This document shows positions 17,329 through 25,816 of a DNA stretch of 64,000 nucleotides, one piece after another (positions within the stretch are counted from its first letter, which is position 1; the number at the start of each line of letters is the position of its first letter). The position numbers and the translations under genes are program-made. The stretch is from assembly GCF_013978595.1 (NCBI RefSeq), contig NZ_JACDTZ010000001.1, forward strand, positions 682,001-746,000, written 5' to 3'. Origin of the DNA: Corynebacterium haematomassiliense (GTDB lineage: Bacteria; Actinomycetota; Actinomycetes; Mycobacteriales; Mycobacteriaceae). A model generated the notes under the pieces. The model was not told where the DNA came from. It worked only from the letters and a program-made list of their open reading frames with translations, and ran no database searches.

Positions 17329-18330
17329 TTACTCGGCAGCAGACGGGGTGTCGCCGCCTGCCTTCGTGCTGCCGCCGGCTGCGCGGCGCTCGCGCAGCTC
17401 CTGCAGCTGCTTCTGGTTCTCCGCGTTTTGGGCGATGATTTGCTTCAGCGCGTCGCTCAGGGCGTTCGGGTTACCCTCCGCCGGAGCCTGCGCGGACGCC
17501 TGACCCTGACGCGCCTTGGCCTCAGCCGCTGCCTGCACCTGCTGCGCCAGCTGCGCAGGAAGGACTACCTGCAGGGAGTTGCCGGCCAAAATCGGGTCCT
17601 CGCCGCGGTAGACGAAGGAGCGCGCGATGGTCTCGCGGCCGATCTCAGCGAGCTGGTCTTCAGACCCGGTCGGTGCTGCCAAGGTCACGCGGTAGAGCCA
17701 GCGCGGGCCCTCCACACCGATAATGCGGATGACGCCGTTTGTGCCGGTGCCCACGATCTCCTGGCCCCACGGGCCCTGCTGGATCTCCACCGGCATGCCT
17801 TCGGCGCGCATGCCCGCGATGATCTCCTCCGAGGATTCCTCCCACAGGCCGCCGGTGCGCGGCGCGGCGAATGCCACCGGGGTGATGCGGCCGTAGCGGG
17901 TGACTACGTGGACCATCTTGGGGCCCTGTTCGCCCATCTCCACCTGCACCTGGGATTCCTTCGGCAGCGGGACGCGGATGGAACCGAGGTTCAGGGTGAC
18001 GTTGGAAAAGTCCGAGAAGTCGAAGTCCTCGATGTCCACGTTGTCGCCGTCGAACGGGCCGGTGGAGCCGCCGACCGGGTCGTAGTCCGTCAGCGCCTCC
18101 ACACCAGCTGCGGCGGAAGCGACAGGTGCGGACGCGGGGGCAGCTTCCGGCTTTTCAACGGGCTTGTCGACGGGCTGTTCAGCGGGCGCAGCTTCCTCAG
18201 CCGCCTCGATCTTCGGCGCCGCCTCAGGCTCGGCCGCGGGCTGGTCCTGCTTCGGCTCGAGCGGCGAGGACGCTACAGGATTCTCCTGCTTCTGCTTCTT
18301 CTTTTTCTTGCCAAACGGCCAAAATGCCAT
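17329..18330 (-). CDS. DUF3710 family protein
   Basis: A 333-residue protein. A short basic start (FGKKKKKQKQ) and a Pro/Ala/Glu-rich disordered segment (to about 85) precede the conserved DUF3710 domain (about 90-255) containing GSIRVPLP, WGQEIVGT and the GEDPILAGNSL-like end. The tail (258-333) is Ala/Gln-rich and probably helical. The family is restricted to actinobacteria and uncharacterised; the position between dut and the TrmA-like gene equals Rv2696c. No signal or TM helix. Confidence 0.85.
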   Translation of the reverse strand: MAFWPFGKKKKKQKQENPVASSPLEPKQDQPAAEPEAAPKIEAAEEAAPAEQPVDKPVEKPEAAPASAPVASAAAGVEALTDYDPVGGSTGPFDGDNVDIEDFDFSDFSNVTLNLGSIRVPLPKESQVQVEMGEQGPKMVHVVTRYGRITPVAFAAPRTGGLWEESSEEIIAGMRAEGMPVEIQQGPWGQEIVGTGTNGVIRIIGVEGPRWLYRVTLAAPTGSEDQLAEIGRETIARSFVYRGEDPILAGNSLQVVLPAQLAQQVQAAAEAKARQGQASAQAPAEGNPNALSDALKQIIAQNAENQKQLQELRERRAAGGSTKAGGDTPSAAE

Positions 18331-18405
18331 CGGTGGTCACTCCCTAAATTGGTGGTCGCAGTTGAGTGTAATTCTTGTGTTTGCGGTTACTGACTGTAGC
18401 CCGTG

Positions 18406-18897
18406 CTAGTGCGTGCCGGTCGAGCCGTACCCGCCCGCGCCGCGCTGTGTTTCGTCCAGCGCCTCAACCTCGGTGAAATCCACCAATTCCACGCGCTGAA
18501 TCACCAGCTGCGCGATCCGCATGCCGCGGGTGATCTCGATCGGCTGGGATCGGTCGGTGTTGAGCAGGCAGACCTTCAACTCTCCGCGGTAGCCCGCGTC
18601 GATCGTGCCGGGCGTGTTGACGATGCTCAACCCGTGCTTGGCGGCCATGCCGGAGCGCGGGTGGATCAGGCCGACCGTTCCCACCGGCAGCGCGATTGCC
18701 ACACCGGTGGCCACCAGCGCCCGCTCCCCCGGCTGCAACACCAGATCTTCTGTGGAATACAGGTCCGCGCCGGCGTCCTCCGGATGTGCCCGCATCGGCA
18801 TTGGCAGCTCCGGATCAAGGCGCTTGACTGGAATCGGCGGGAGCGGATCGCCACCGTAGGTGCTGTACGTGCTGTTTTGATTCTCCACCCGCCCCAC
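18406..18897 (-). CDS. dut: dUTP diphosphatase
   Basis: A 163-residue trimeric dUTPase that hydrolyses dUTP to dUMP and PPi, preventing uracil incorporation. The five family motifs are present: DAGADLYS (1), [11 protein letters not shown] (2), [13 protein letters not shown] (3, catalytic Asp), [11 protein letters not shown] (4) and [12 protein letters not shown] (5, P-loop-like). The start is uncertain: GTG 18897 gives the length used here, GTG 18888 would begin MENQNS. It is divergent from the DUF3093 gene and followed by DUF3710. Confidence 0.96.
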   Translation of the reverse strand: MGRVENQNSTYSTYGGDPLPPIPVKRLDPELPMPMRAHPEDAGADLYSTEDLVLQPGERALVATGVAIALPVGTVGLIHPRSGMAAKHGLSIVNTPGTIDAGYRGELKVCLLNTDRSQPIEITRGMRIAQLVIQRVELVDFTEVEALDETQRGAGGYGSTGTH

Positions 18898-19008
18898 ACT
18901 ACGTCAGTGCCGCTCCGGCAGCGCTACTTCGTCGGGGCACTGCGCCGGGCTCCCCCGTTGCTGCCGCGCAAGTATGTCCCTGCGTTTGCCCCGCCTATTG
19001 TGGAATGC

Positions 19009-19551
19009 GTGAGTGAGACCGCTTCGACCCCTTCAAACCCCGGCTCCGAGAATGCAGCACCGGCTGCGACGGCACCTCAGGCAAAGGTGTTGTACACGGA
19101 GCGCCAGTGGGTGCCTTGGTATTGGTGGGCTGCCCTCGCCGGGCTCGCTCTGCTGCTCGCCGGGCAGTTGGGCCTCAACCGCAACGTGTGGTGGTTCGCA
19201 GTTCCGCTAGTGCTGTTCACTGCCCTGTTCGCGTGGTTTTTGTTCTGGCTGTCGCGCACCACAGTCTCCGTTGAACAGGATCCGGACGGCACGCGCTGGC
19301 TGCTCGTCGACGACGCGAACCTGCCCAACACAGTAGTTTCACGCTCGATGGTGGTGCCGGGTTCCGCCCGCCAGAATGCGTTGGGGCGCCAGCTGGATCC
19401 GGCGGCGTATTTGGTCTCGCGCCCCTGGGTCAGCGAACACGTGCTGATCGTCTTGGACGACCCGGAGGACCCCACCCCGTACTGGCTGGTCTCCTCGAAG
19501 AACCCCGAAGCGGTGCTGGCGGCCTTCGCGCCAGGCACTACCGCCGGGTAG
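19009..19551 (+). CDS. DUF3093 family membrane protein
   Basis: A 180-residue protein with two adjacent TM helices (about 42-62 and 65-87) after a Pro/Ala-rich cytoplasmic tail, then a soluble domain with GTRWLLVDDANLPN and RPWVSEHVLIVLDDP. It matches DUF3093 (synteny with Rv2698, opposite dut). Function unknown. The GTG at 19009 has only a weak GGAA upstream; a GTG three codons earlier is possible. A strong bidirectional terminator follows. Confidence 0.85.
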   Translation: MSETASTPSNPGSENAAPAATAPQAKVLYTERQWVPWYWWAALAGLALLLAGQLGLNRNVWWFAVPLVLFTALFAWFLFWLSRTTVSVEQDPDGTRWLLVDDANLPNTVVSRSMVVPGSARQNALGRQLDPAAYLVSRPWVSEHVLIVLDDPEDPTPYWLVSSKNPEAVLAAFAPGTTAG

Positions 19552-19574
19552 CCCGGAGCGTCACAGCAGACAAC

Positions 19575-19612
19575 AAAGGGCGGCGCCATCTGTCGGGATG
19601 GGGCCGCCCTTT
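19575..19612. terminator. bidirectional terminator between DUF3093 and DUF4193 genes
   Basis: AAAGGGCGGC and GCCGCCCTTT pair perfectly around an inner CCATC/GATGG stem. A/T runs on both sides allow use by both convergent genes. Confidence 0.9.
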
Positions 19613-19632
19613 AGCCGTCGATAAGCAGCTGC

Positions 19633-19926
19633 CTACTCGCAGTCGAGGCAGATCTTGGAACCGTCTTCCTCGGTGTAGGCGAGGCGCTTGTTCTTCTGTA
19701 CGAGGAAGCAGGACGCGCAGGTGAACTCGTCGTCCTGGCGCGGCTTGACCTCGACGTTGAGTTCTTCGCCGGAGAGGTCCTGGGTCGGAGGCTCCACCGG
19801 TTCCACGATCTCGCCATCGTCGTCCATGCTGCTGCCAGCTACTTCAGCAGCCTTGAGACCTTCCAAGGAATCGGTCTCAATCTCGTCGTCCATGCGGCGG
19901 CGAGGCGCGTCGTAATCGGTGGCCAT
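19633..19926 (-). CDS. DUF4193 zinc-ribbon-like protein
   Basis: A 97-residue acidic protein with two CXXC pairs, FTCASCFL and ICLDCE, at the C-terminus, forming a probable zinc site. This is DUF4193, conserved in actinobacteria opposite the DUF3093 gene (Rv2699c). The N-terminal half is disordered and strongly acidic, which could suit interaction with a nucleic-acid-binding partner, but no function is known. The ATG has GGAGGA eight bases upstream. Confidence 0.88.
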   Translation of the reverse strand: MATDYDAPRRRMDDEIETDSLEGLKAAEVAGSSMDDDGEIVEPVEPPTQDLSGEELNVEVKPRQDDEFTCASCFLVQKNKRLAYTEEDGSKICLDCE

Positions 19927-19975
19927 GGTGTGTGTCCTCCAGCTCAGCGTGGTCGCCCCGGGAGGGGCCTGAATG

Positions 19976-20003
19976 TCGTTATTTGAGCGGAATACTAGGT
20001 CAA
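19976..20003 (-). promoter_or_regulatory. candidate promoter of the DUF4193 gene
   Basis: On the minus strand TTGACC and TAACGA are 16 bases apart and end about 50 bases before the ATG. Agreement with the housekeeping consensus is fair. Confidence 0.4.
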
Positions 20004-20090
20004 ACACATAGCCCTGTCATCTTTCCTGCTCAGAAGCAGAAAACTTCAGTCGCGATGCGCAGTAGCAAGGCGGAACTGCCGTGACGTTTG

Positions 20091-20096
20091 TACACT
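20091..20096 (+). promoter_or_regulatory. candidate -10 box for leaderless ppgK
   Basis: TACACT ends seven bases before the ppgK ATG and no ribosome site is present, so transcription may start at the ATG. Confidence 0.4.
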
Positions 20097-20103
20097 TCAC
20101 TGC

Positions 20104-20862
20104 ATGACAGAACAGGCCCTAGGTTTCGGCGTTGATGTGGGCGGCTCCGGCGTGAAGGGGGCCGTAGTGGATCTGCGCACCGGCGAATTCGTGAGCGAAC
20201 GCGTGAAGATTGCTACGCCGCAGCCGGCAACGCCGGAAGCGGTGGCCGAAGTGGTCGCGCAAATTGTCCGGCAGTGCGATTGGGACGGCCCCGTCGGGGT
20301 CACCCTCCCCTCCGTGGTGACGCAGCAGGTCGCGCGCACCGCTGCCAACATCGATGAATCGTGGGTGGGCACCAATGTGCACGACCTGTTCACCCAAGCG
20401 CTGGGCCGCGATGCCGTCTCTGTGCTCAACGACGCGGACGCGGCCGGCATCGCCGAGGTGGCCTTCGGCGATGAGGCCGCCCGCAAGGGGGCAGTCATCT
20501 TCCTCACCTTCGGCACCGGCATCGGGTCGGCGTTTCTCATGGACGGCACGGTGTTCCCCAACACCGAACTCGGGCACATGCTTATCGACGGCACCGAGGC
20601 AGAGCACCTCGCCTCCTCCGCGGCAAAAGACCGGGAGGAGTTGAGCTACAAGAAGTGGGCCAAACGTGTGGATAAGGTGCTCCACGAGTACGACCGGTTG
20701 TTCAACCCGGCCGCGTTCATCGTCGGCGGCGGGATTTCCCGCCATTCCGAAAAGTGGGTCCCATTGCTCACGGTGGACACCCCGGTTGTTCCAGCAGCGT
20801 TGCGCAACCGTGCAGGAATCGTGGGGGCAGCGATGGCCGCCCAGAACCATGTCGCACCGTAG
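20104..20862 (+). CDS. ppgK: polyphosphate glucokinase
   Basis: A 252-residue ROK-family kinase that phosphorylates glucose with polyphosphate or ATP. Phosphate-1 motif [22 protein letters not shown], and [15 protein letters not shown] followed by NTELGHM are all family hallmarks; the absence of the ROK zinc cysteines is normal for PpgK. Position just upstream of sigA matches Rv2702. Cytoplasmic. It gives an extra route from glucose to glucose-6-phosphate independent of the PTS. Confidence 0.95.
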   Translation: MTEQALGFGVDVGGSGVKGAVVDLRTGEFVSERVKIATPQPATPEAVAEVVAQIVRQCDWDGPVGVTLPSVVTQQVARTAANIDESWVGTNVHDLFTQALGRDAVSVLNDADAAGIAEVAFGDEAARKGAVIFLTFGTGIGSAFLMDGTVFPNTELGHMLIDGTEAEHLASSAAKDREELSYKKWAKRVDKVLHEYDRLFNPAAFIVGGGISRHSEKWVPLLTVDTPVVPAALRNRAGIVGAAMAAQNHVAP

Positions 20863-20919
20863 ACCAGCCTGAAGGTTGTTGTACGGTGGTTGCCGTTAAA
20901 CGGTCAGTCCGCGGGGGAA

Positions 20920-20944
20920 GGAATACTCCGCTCGGACGACTGTT
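20920..20944 (+). promoter_or_regulatory. candidate ECF (SigH-type) promoter upstream of sigA
   Basis: GGAATA and GTT are separated by 16 bases, resembling the SigH/SigE consensus, about 85 bases before the sigA start. Spacing is slightly short, and a housekeeping promoter may also exist in this 165-base gap. Confidence 0.35.
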
Positions 20945-21027
20945 AATATTGGCGTTCTGAAAATTTCGGGACGCATACGTACCCTGGATTGCCAGTGGTA
21001 AGGTCCGATTGACTCGAAAGGGCGTAC

Positions 21028-22539
21028 GTGGTAGCCAGCCAAGCTTCAAGCAACAGTGCCGACGACGTGACTGCGGTTTCGTCCGACGGCGGCGCAGGCA
21101 GCGTTGCCAAGTCCAGCGCGAAAAAGACAGCCAAGAAAGCTGCGAAGAAAACCGCGAAGAAGACCGCCAAAAAGACGGTGAAGAAGGCAGCTAAGAAGAC
21201 TGCGAAGAAGACCGCAAAAAAGTCTGCCAAGAAAACTGCCAAGAAGACGACGGCGAAGAAAGCCACAGCAAAGAAGGCGACCAAGGCCGCGAAAAGCGCC
21301 GCGGGCGATGCCGACGAGCTGGACGACGAGCTTCAGTCCGTCACCGGCGGCGCGGACGAATTGGACGATCAGGATTCCGACCGCGATGACGCGGATTACG
21401 ATGCGGAGATCGGCGACGATGACGATGCCTTCGACGAGGATATCGACGGTGCTCTCGGCGACGACAGCGAGGATGACGACGACCTCGGCGAAGACGGCGA
21501 CGATGACGAGGACGAAGAAGACGAGGACGAGGGCTCCTCTGTCTGGGACATCGAGGAATCTGCCGCGCTGCGCCAGGCGCGCAAGGATGCGCAGCTGACC
21601 GCCTCGGCCGACTCGGTGCGCGCCTACCTCAAGCAGATCGGCAAGGTTGCCCTGCTCGATGCTGAGCAGGAGGTGTCCCTGGCCAAGCGCATCGAGGCTG
21701 GGCTGTACGCGCAGTACCGCCTCGACGAGATGGCGCGCGCCGCCGCGGAGGGCGACAAGGACGCCAAGCTCACCCCGGCGGTGAAGCGCGATCTGCGCGC
21801 AGTGGCGCGCGACGGCCGGAAGGCGAAGAACCACCTGCTGGAGGCGAACCTTCGTCTGGTGGTCTCCCTTGCGAAGCGCTACACCGGCCGCGGCATGGCT
21901 TTCTTGGACCTGATCCAGGAGGGCAACCTGGGTCTGATCCGTGCCGTAGAGAAGTTCGACTACTCCAAGGGCTACAAGTTCTCCACCTACGCCACCTGGT
22001 GGATCCGCCAGGCCATCACCCGTGCGATGGCGGACCAGGCGCGCACCATCCGTATCCCGGTGCACATGGTCGAGGTCATCAACAAGCTCGGCCGTATCCA
22101 GCGCGAGCTGCTGCAGGATCTCGGACGCGAGCCCACGCCGCTTGAGCTGGCGAAGGAAATGGACATTACCGAGGAGAAGGTCCTCGAGATCCAGCAGTAC
22201 GCCCGCGAGCCGATCTCCCTCGACCAGACCATCGGCGACGAGGGCGACAGCCAGCTCGGCGACTTCATCGAGGACTCCGAGGCTGTCGTGGCGGTGGACG
22301 CGGTGTCCTTCACCCTGCTGCAGGACCAATTGCAGGACGTGCTGCACACCCTGTCCGAGCGCGAGGCAGGCGTTGTGCGCCTGCGCTTCGGGCTTACCGA
22401 CGGCATGCCGCGCACCCTCGACGAGATCGGCCAGGTTTACGGCGTGACTCGAGAGCGCATCCGCCAGATCGAGTCCAAGACCATGTCGAAGCTGCGCCAC
22501 CCGTCCCGTTCGCAGGTGCTGCGCGACTACCTGGACTAA
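21028..22539 (+). CDS. sigA: primary RNA polymerase sigma factor SigA
   Basis: A 503-residue group 1 sigma factor. The N-terminus is unusual: a histone-H1-like lysine/alanine stretch (about 27-95, repeated AKKTAKK units) followed by a very acidic stretch (about 98-175). Then come region 1.2 ([11 protein letters not shown]), region 2 ([46 protein letters not shown]), region 3 and region 4 with the helix-turn-helix near RERIRQIE. It directs housekeeping transcription. GTG start with AAAGGG six bases upstream. Followed by a strong terminator. Confidence 0.98.
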   Translation: MVASQASSNSADDVTAVSSDGGAGSVAKSSAKKTAKKAAKKTAKKTAKKTVKKAAKKTAKKTAKKSAKKTAKKTTAKKATAKKATKAAKSAAGDADELDDELQSVTGGADELDDQDSDRDDADYDAEIGDDDDAFDEDIDGALGDDSEDDDDLGEDGDDDEDEEDEDEGSSVWDIEESAALRQARKDAQLTASADSVRAYLKQIGKVALLDAEQEVSLAKRIEAGLYAQYRLDEMARAAAEGDKDAKLTPAVKRDLRAVARDGRKAKNHLLEANLRLVVSLAKRYTGRGMAFLDLIQEGNLGLIRAVEKFDYSKGYKFSTYATWWIRQAITRAMADQARTIRIPVHMVEVINKLGRIQRELLQDLGREPTPLELAKEMDITEEKVLEIQQYAREPISLDQTIGDEGDSQLGDFIEDSEAVVAVDAVSFTLLQDQLQDVLHTLSEREAGVVRLRFGLTDGMPRTLDEIGQVYGVTRERIRQIESKTMSKLRHPSRSQVLRDYLD

Positions 22540-22566
22540 CAGCCTGGTTTTGGCCCGAAACGCGTA

Positions 22567-22596
22567 AACGCCCCGACCGCTCGTGGTCGGGGCGTT
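22567..22596. terminator. terminator between sigA and the DUF4190 gene
   Basis: AACGCCCCGACC and GGTCGGGGCGTT form a perfect 12-bp stem with a six-base loop between the convergent genes; the T tract is short. Confidence 0.75.
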
Positions 22597-22617
22597 AGCC
22601 GTCGAAAAGCAAAGTGC

Positions 22618-23247
22618 TTAGTTGTTCAGGCTCTTTTCAATCTCGTCCTCGATGCAGGACTGGTACTGCTCGTTATCGCCCTGGAACTGCTCGCACGCCT
22701 CCATGACTCCGTCGTCCAGCAGCTGCTTCGCCACAGAGATGCCGAAGATGAGCATCAGCGCGGACAGGATGGTGGCGATGGCACCCATGACGATGCCGGA
22801 GATCGCCATGCCCTTGCGGGAGCCCGGGCCGATGATGGAGTTGGCCTTCTTCACGCCGACGATGCCCAGGATCAGCGCAATCACGCCGAGGATGAGGCCC
22901 GGGAAAAGGAAGAGCAGGCCCAGCAAGGACAGGATGCCCAGGATCATCGCTGCGAGGGCGACACCGTTGTTCTGCTGGGGCGGTGCTGCCTCGTAGCCGT
23001 ACGACGTCGGCGGCTGGTTGTAGTTGCTGCCGGCCATGCCGTAACCGGCGTGGCCAGGCTCGCCGCGGGTGTAGTCCGGCTGCAGCTGCTCGGGGGCGGT
23101 GTAGTCGCCATAGTTGGAAACGCCCTCCGGGTGGCCGCCAGCAGGGTTGGTGCCGTACTGGCCGCCACCGTAGGGGTTTTCACCGTACGGGTTCTGGCCG
23201 TTCGGATTTTGACCGTTCGGGTTCTGGCCGTTGTAAGGGGTGCTCAT
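22618..23247 (-). CDS. DUF4190-type membrane protein with Asn/Gly/Pro repeat tail
   Basis: A 209-residue protein. The first 90 residues are low-complexity and rich in Asn, Gly, Pro and Tyr, with tandem NPNGQ units. Two TM helices follow (about 97-125 and 140-165) joined by a GVKKAN.. basic loop, as in DUF4190. The short outside tail has two cysteines (EACEQFQGDNEQYQSCIED) that could form a disulfide. ATG with AAAGGAA upstream. Function unknown; a cell-envelope role is plausible from topology only. Confidence 0.75.
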   Translation of the reverse strand: MSTPYNGQNPNGQNPNGQNPYGENPYGGGQYGTNPAGGHPEGVSNYGDYTAPEQLQPDYTRGEPGHAGYGMAGSNYNQPPTSYGYEAAPPQQNNGVALAAMILGILSLLGLLFLFPGLILGVIALILGIVGVKKANSIIGPGSRKGMAISGIVMGAIATILSALMLIFGISVAKQLLDDGVMEACEQFQGDNEQYQSCIEDEIEKSLNN

Positions 23248-23295
23248 CACAATTCCTTTCGTTTCATTGCGGTGCACGCCACCCTACCGGTGGGG

Positions 23296-25062
23296 CTACC
23301 AGTCTCGCAGGAAGGCGATGCGCTCGCGCAGCTGCTCGGCGTTGCACAGCGCGGTGGGCGGCCCGCCGCAGGCTTTGCGCACCTCCGTGTGGATCGCGCC
23401 GTGGGGCCGGCCGGTCTTCCCGGCGGCGATGGCCACACGGGCGTTGAGCTCCTTGCGCAGCGCGGGGATTTCGTCCGCGGCGGTTGTGGCGTTAGAGGCA
23501 GCTGCCGCTTCCTCTGCCGGGACGGGCTTCTTCACCGGCTCGCCAAGCACCTCCGCACGCTCGCGGGCCTTGCGCTCCTCTGCCCTGCGCGCCCGCTCCT
23601 CGGCGTCGCGGGCATCCAGTTGGTCGCTTTGCCGCTTGGCCAACAACGTTCGCACCTGGTCGGCGTCGAGCAGGCCGGGCAGGCCGAGGAAGTCCTGCTC
23701 TTCGGCGGAGCCTGCTTGGGTGGGCGTGCCGTAAGTCGAGCCGTCGAAAATCAGCGAGTCCAGCTCGGCGGACGCGCCGATGGATTCGTAGGACGGCATG
23801 TCGTCCGGCTCGGTCTGCGTGCGGTTTGCTTGATCCAGCAGCTCGTCGGACCAGCCGGATTCTCGGTGAGGTTTGCCCAGGACGTGGTCGCGCGAGACCT
23901 CCATCTCCTCCGCCAGTCGCAGCAGCACCGGCACGGAGGGCAGGAAGACCGAGGCGGACTCGCCCGGCATGCGCGAGCGCACAAAACGGCCGATCGCCTG
24001 CGCGAAGAACAGCGGAGTGGACGCTGAGGTGGCGTAGACGCCAACTGACAGGCGCGGCACGTCCACGCCCTCGGAGACCATGCGCACCGCCACCATCCAC
24101 TCGTCGCGGGAGGCGGAGAACTCGTCGATACGCTCCGACGCTCCCGGCTCGTCGGACAGCACCACAGTGACCGGGGTGTTGGACAATGTCCCCAGGATCT
24201 TCGCGTAGGCGCGGGCGGTGGTCTTGTTCGTGGCAATGACCAACCCGCCGGCGTCCGGCATGTTGGCGCGGATCTTCATCAACCTGGTGTGCGCCGCGGA
24301 GAGCACAGCCGCGATCCAGTCGCCCTTCGGGTCCAACGCGGTGCGCCAGGCGCGGGTGGTTTGCTCGGCGTTGAGCGGCTCGCCAAGGCGGGCGGAATAC
24401 TCCTCGCCCGCCGAGTCCTTCCATTGCGCCTCACCCGAGTACGCGAGGAAGACCACGGGGCGCACCACGCCGTCGGCAAGCGCATGCGAGTAGCCGTAGG
24501 TGTAATCGGCCTCCGAGACCAAGTGCCCTTCGCCGTCTTCGACGTAGCGCACGAACGGGATCTGCGAGTCGTCGGAACGAAACGGTGTGCCGGTCAGCGC
24601 AAGTCGGTGCTCCACATCGTTGTACGCCTCGTAGACGCCGTCGCCCCAACTCTTGGAATCGCCGGCGTGGTGGATCTCGTCCAAGATCACCAGCGTGCGG
24701 CGGGCAGAAGCCACAGCGTGGTGCTTGAAGGGGTGCATGCCCACCTGCGCGTAGGTGACCACGATGCCGTCGTAGGAGGCGTTGACCGCGGACGAGTTGG
24801 TGAAGTTCGGGTCCAACGACAGCCCGAAGCGCTTCGCCGCGTCGGACCACTGGTGCTTCAGGTGCTCCGTGGGCACCACCACGATGATACGCTGGACAGT
24901 CTTGTCCTCTTTCAGGCGAGAGGCCAGGGTGAGCGCGAAGGTGGTTTTGCCCGCGCCAGGGGTTGCCACGGCCATGAAGTCGCGCGGCTTGTCGCGGAGA
25001 AACGAATCAAGGGCCTCCTGCTGCCATTTGCGCAGCTGGGGCCCAGAAGTCGCGGCGGTCAC
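23296..25062 (-). CDS. SF2 DEAD/DEAH-box helicase (XPB/RadD-like)
   Basis: A 588-residue superfamily 2 ATPase: Q-like motif LRKWQQEALDSF, Walker A ATPGAGKTT, Walker B DEIHH, motif III LTGTPF, and motifs V-VI (SEGVDVPRL, QAIGRFVR). A charged Arg/Glu helix (about 470-515) and a helical C-terminal domain follow. It probably remodels nucleic acids in DNA repair; the exact role is unknown. Its GTG overlaps the stop of the upstream DUF3039 gene by four bases, so they are coupled, an arrangement conserved in corynebacteria. Confidence 0.85.
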   Translation of the reverse strand: MTAATSGPQLRKWQQEALDSFLRDKPRDFMAVATPGAGKTTFALTLASRLKEDKTVQRIIVVVPTEHLKHQWSDAAKRFGLSLDPNFTNSSAVNASYDGIVVTYAQVGMHPFKHHAVASARRTLVILDEIHHAGDSKSWGDGVYEAYNDVEHRLALTGTPFRSDDSQIPFVRYVEDGEGHLVSEADYTYGYSHALADGVVRPVVFLAYSGEAQWKDSAGEEYSARLGEPLNAEQTTRAWRTALDPKGDWIAAVLSAAHTRLMKIRANMPDAGGLVIATNKTTARAYAKILGTLSNTPVTVVLSDEPGASERIDEFSASRDEWMVAVRMVSEGVDVPRLSVGVYATSASTPLFFAQAIGRFVRSRMPGESASVFLPSVPVLLRLAEEMEVSRDHVLGKPHRESGWSDELLDQANRTQTEPDDMPSYESIGASAELDSLIFDGSTYGTPTQAGSAEEQDFLGLPGLLDADQVRTLLAKRQSDQLDARDAEERARRAEERKARERAEVLGEPVKKPVPAEEAAAASNATTAADEIPALRKELNARVAIAAGKTGRPHGAIHTEVRKACGGPPTALCNAEQLRERIAFLRDW

Positions 25063-25316
25063 TTGCGGCGCAGCCCCTTGTAGATCCGCTCGCAGTCAGG
25101 GCAAACCGGGGACCCGGGCTTGGCCTGCTTTTTCACCGGGAAGGTCTCGCCGCACAGCGCCACCACCATTTTTCCGGAGATGGCGGAATCGACGATCTGG
25201 TCCTTCTTCACGTAGTGGAAGAACTTGGGGGTGCCGTCGTCCGTGGTCGACGAGGTGTCTTCCCTGAGGTCCGGGCGCTCGAGCGTCTTCGTCGTCGTAT
25301 TCACGGCAACCATCAT
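25059..25316 (-). CDS. DUF3039 family protein
   Basis: An 85-residue actinobacterial DUF3039 protein with CGETFPVKK and VCPDCERIY segments; the three cysteines may bind a metal. Two consecutive ATG codons open the frame (25316 and 25313); the second has better spacing from GGGG. It overlaps the helicase start (GTGA), suggesting a shared pathway. Function unknown. Confidence 0.85.
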   Translation of the reverse strand: MMVAVNTTTKTLERPDLREDTSSTTDDGTPKFFHYVKKDQIVDSAISGKMVVALCGETFPVKKQAKPGSPVCPDCERIYKGLRRK

Positions 25317-25332
25317 GCCCCAATTTGGGCGA

Positions 25333-25357
25333 GAGGTTAAGCCGGAGGGCTAACCTC
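25333..25357. promoter_or_regulatory. bulged inverted repeat between divergent DUF3039 and DUF3099 genes
   Basis: GAGGTTA and TAACCTC are perfect 7-bp arms; with inner GCC/GGC pairing and one bulged A they form a 10-bp stem. It ends seven bases before the DUF3099 ATG. It resembles a DtxR box only in its outer hexamers; the spacing is wrong. Confidence 0.35.
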
Positions 25358-25364
25358 AGAGTTC

Positions 25365-25790
25365 ATGAGCGCCAACGACCACACATCCACCGGGCGCGCC
25401 TCCCGCCACTCACGCCGGGGCAGGAGATCCCGCGCGCTGATCACGGACGCTTCCTACACCCCGGAGCAAAACAGGCAGTCGCGCGAGAAGCAGTACGCCG
25501 TCTTGCAGGGGTTGCGCCTGCCGTTCATCGTCGCGGCGGTGGCCGCGGCGTGGGCGAACTGGTGGGTGCTCGCCGGCATTTTGTTCGTGGTGTCTGTCCC
25601 GCTGCCGTGGATCGCCGTCGTGCGCGGCAACGCGCAGGGCGAGGTCCGGGATACCCGTCAGAAGAATGTGTACAAGCCGGCGGTGGCGCGCCAGGAGCAG
25701 CAGATGCTGGCGCAGCAGCAACGCACGGCGCTGGATTCGGCGGAGAAGGACCGGTCTAGCTCCCCCGCTATCATCGACCACGACGAATAG
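25365..25790 (+). CDS. DUF3099 family membrane protein
   Basis: A 141-residue protein with a basic N-terminus, the DUF3099 phrase LITDASYTPEQNR, two close TM helices (about 52-68 and 69-88) and a Gln-rich cytoplasmic tail. Function unknown; the family is widespread in actinobacteria next to the DUF3039 gene. ATG start; a regulatory hairpin sits directly upstream. Confidence 0.83.
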   Translation: MSANDHTSTGRASRHSRRGRRSRALITDASYTPEQNRQSREKQYAVLQGLRLPFIVAAVAAAWANWWVLAGILFVVSVPLPWIAVVRGNAQGEVRDTRQKNVYKPAVARQEQQMLAQQQRTALDSAEKDRSSSPAIIDHDE

Positions 25791-25816
25791 CCCCCTCGCA
25801 CCGCAGGAGTTTTTGC

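Noticed and set aside
14136..18393. Long antisense frames opposite dxs and opposite the TrmA-like/DUF3710 genes (up to 825 codons)
   Set aside because: They mirror well-recognised genes and arise from GC-rich third codon positions; no ribosome site or recognisable product.
21100..21310. DNA tandem repeat array in sigA as a CRISPR or minisatellite
   Set aside because: It encodes the in-frame Lys/Ala tail of SigA; units are short and have no regular spacers.
23150..23247. Short tandem repeats at the start of the DUF4190 gene
   Set aside because: They encode the NPNGQ repeats of the protein tail; coding low complexity, not a separate element.
25331..25357. DtxR box upstream of the DUF3099 gene
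   Set aside because: AGGTTA and TAACCT are present but 11 bases apart instead of about three, so the 19-bp consensus is not met.
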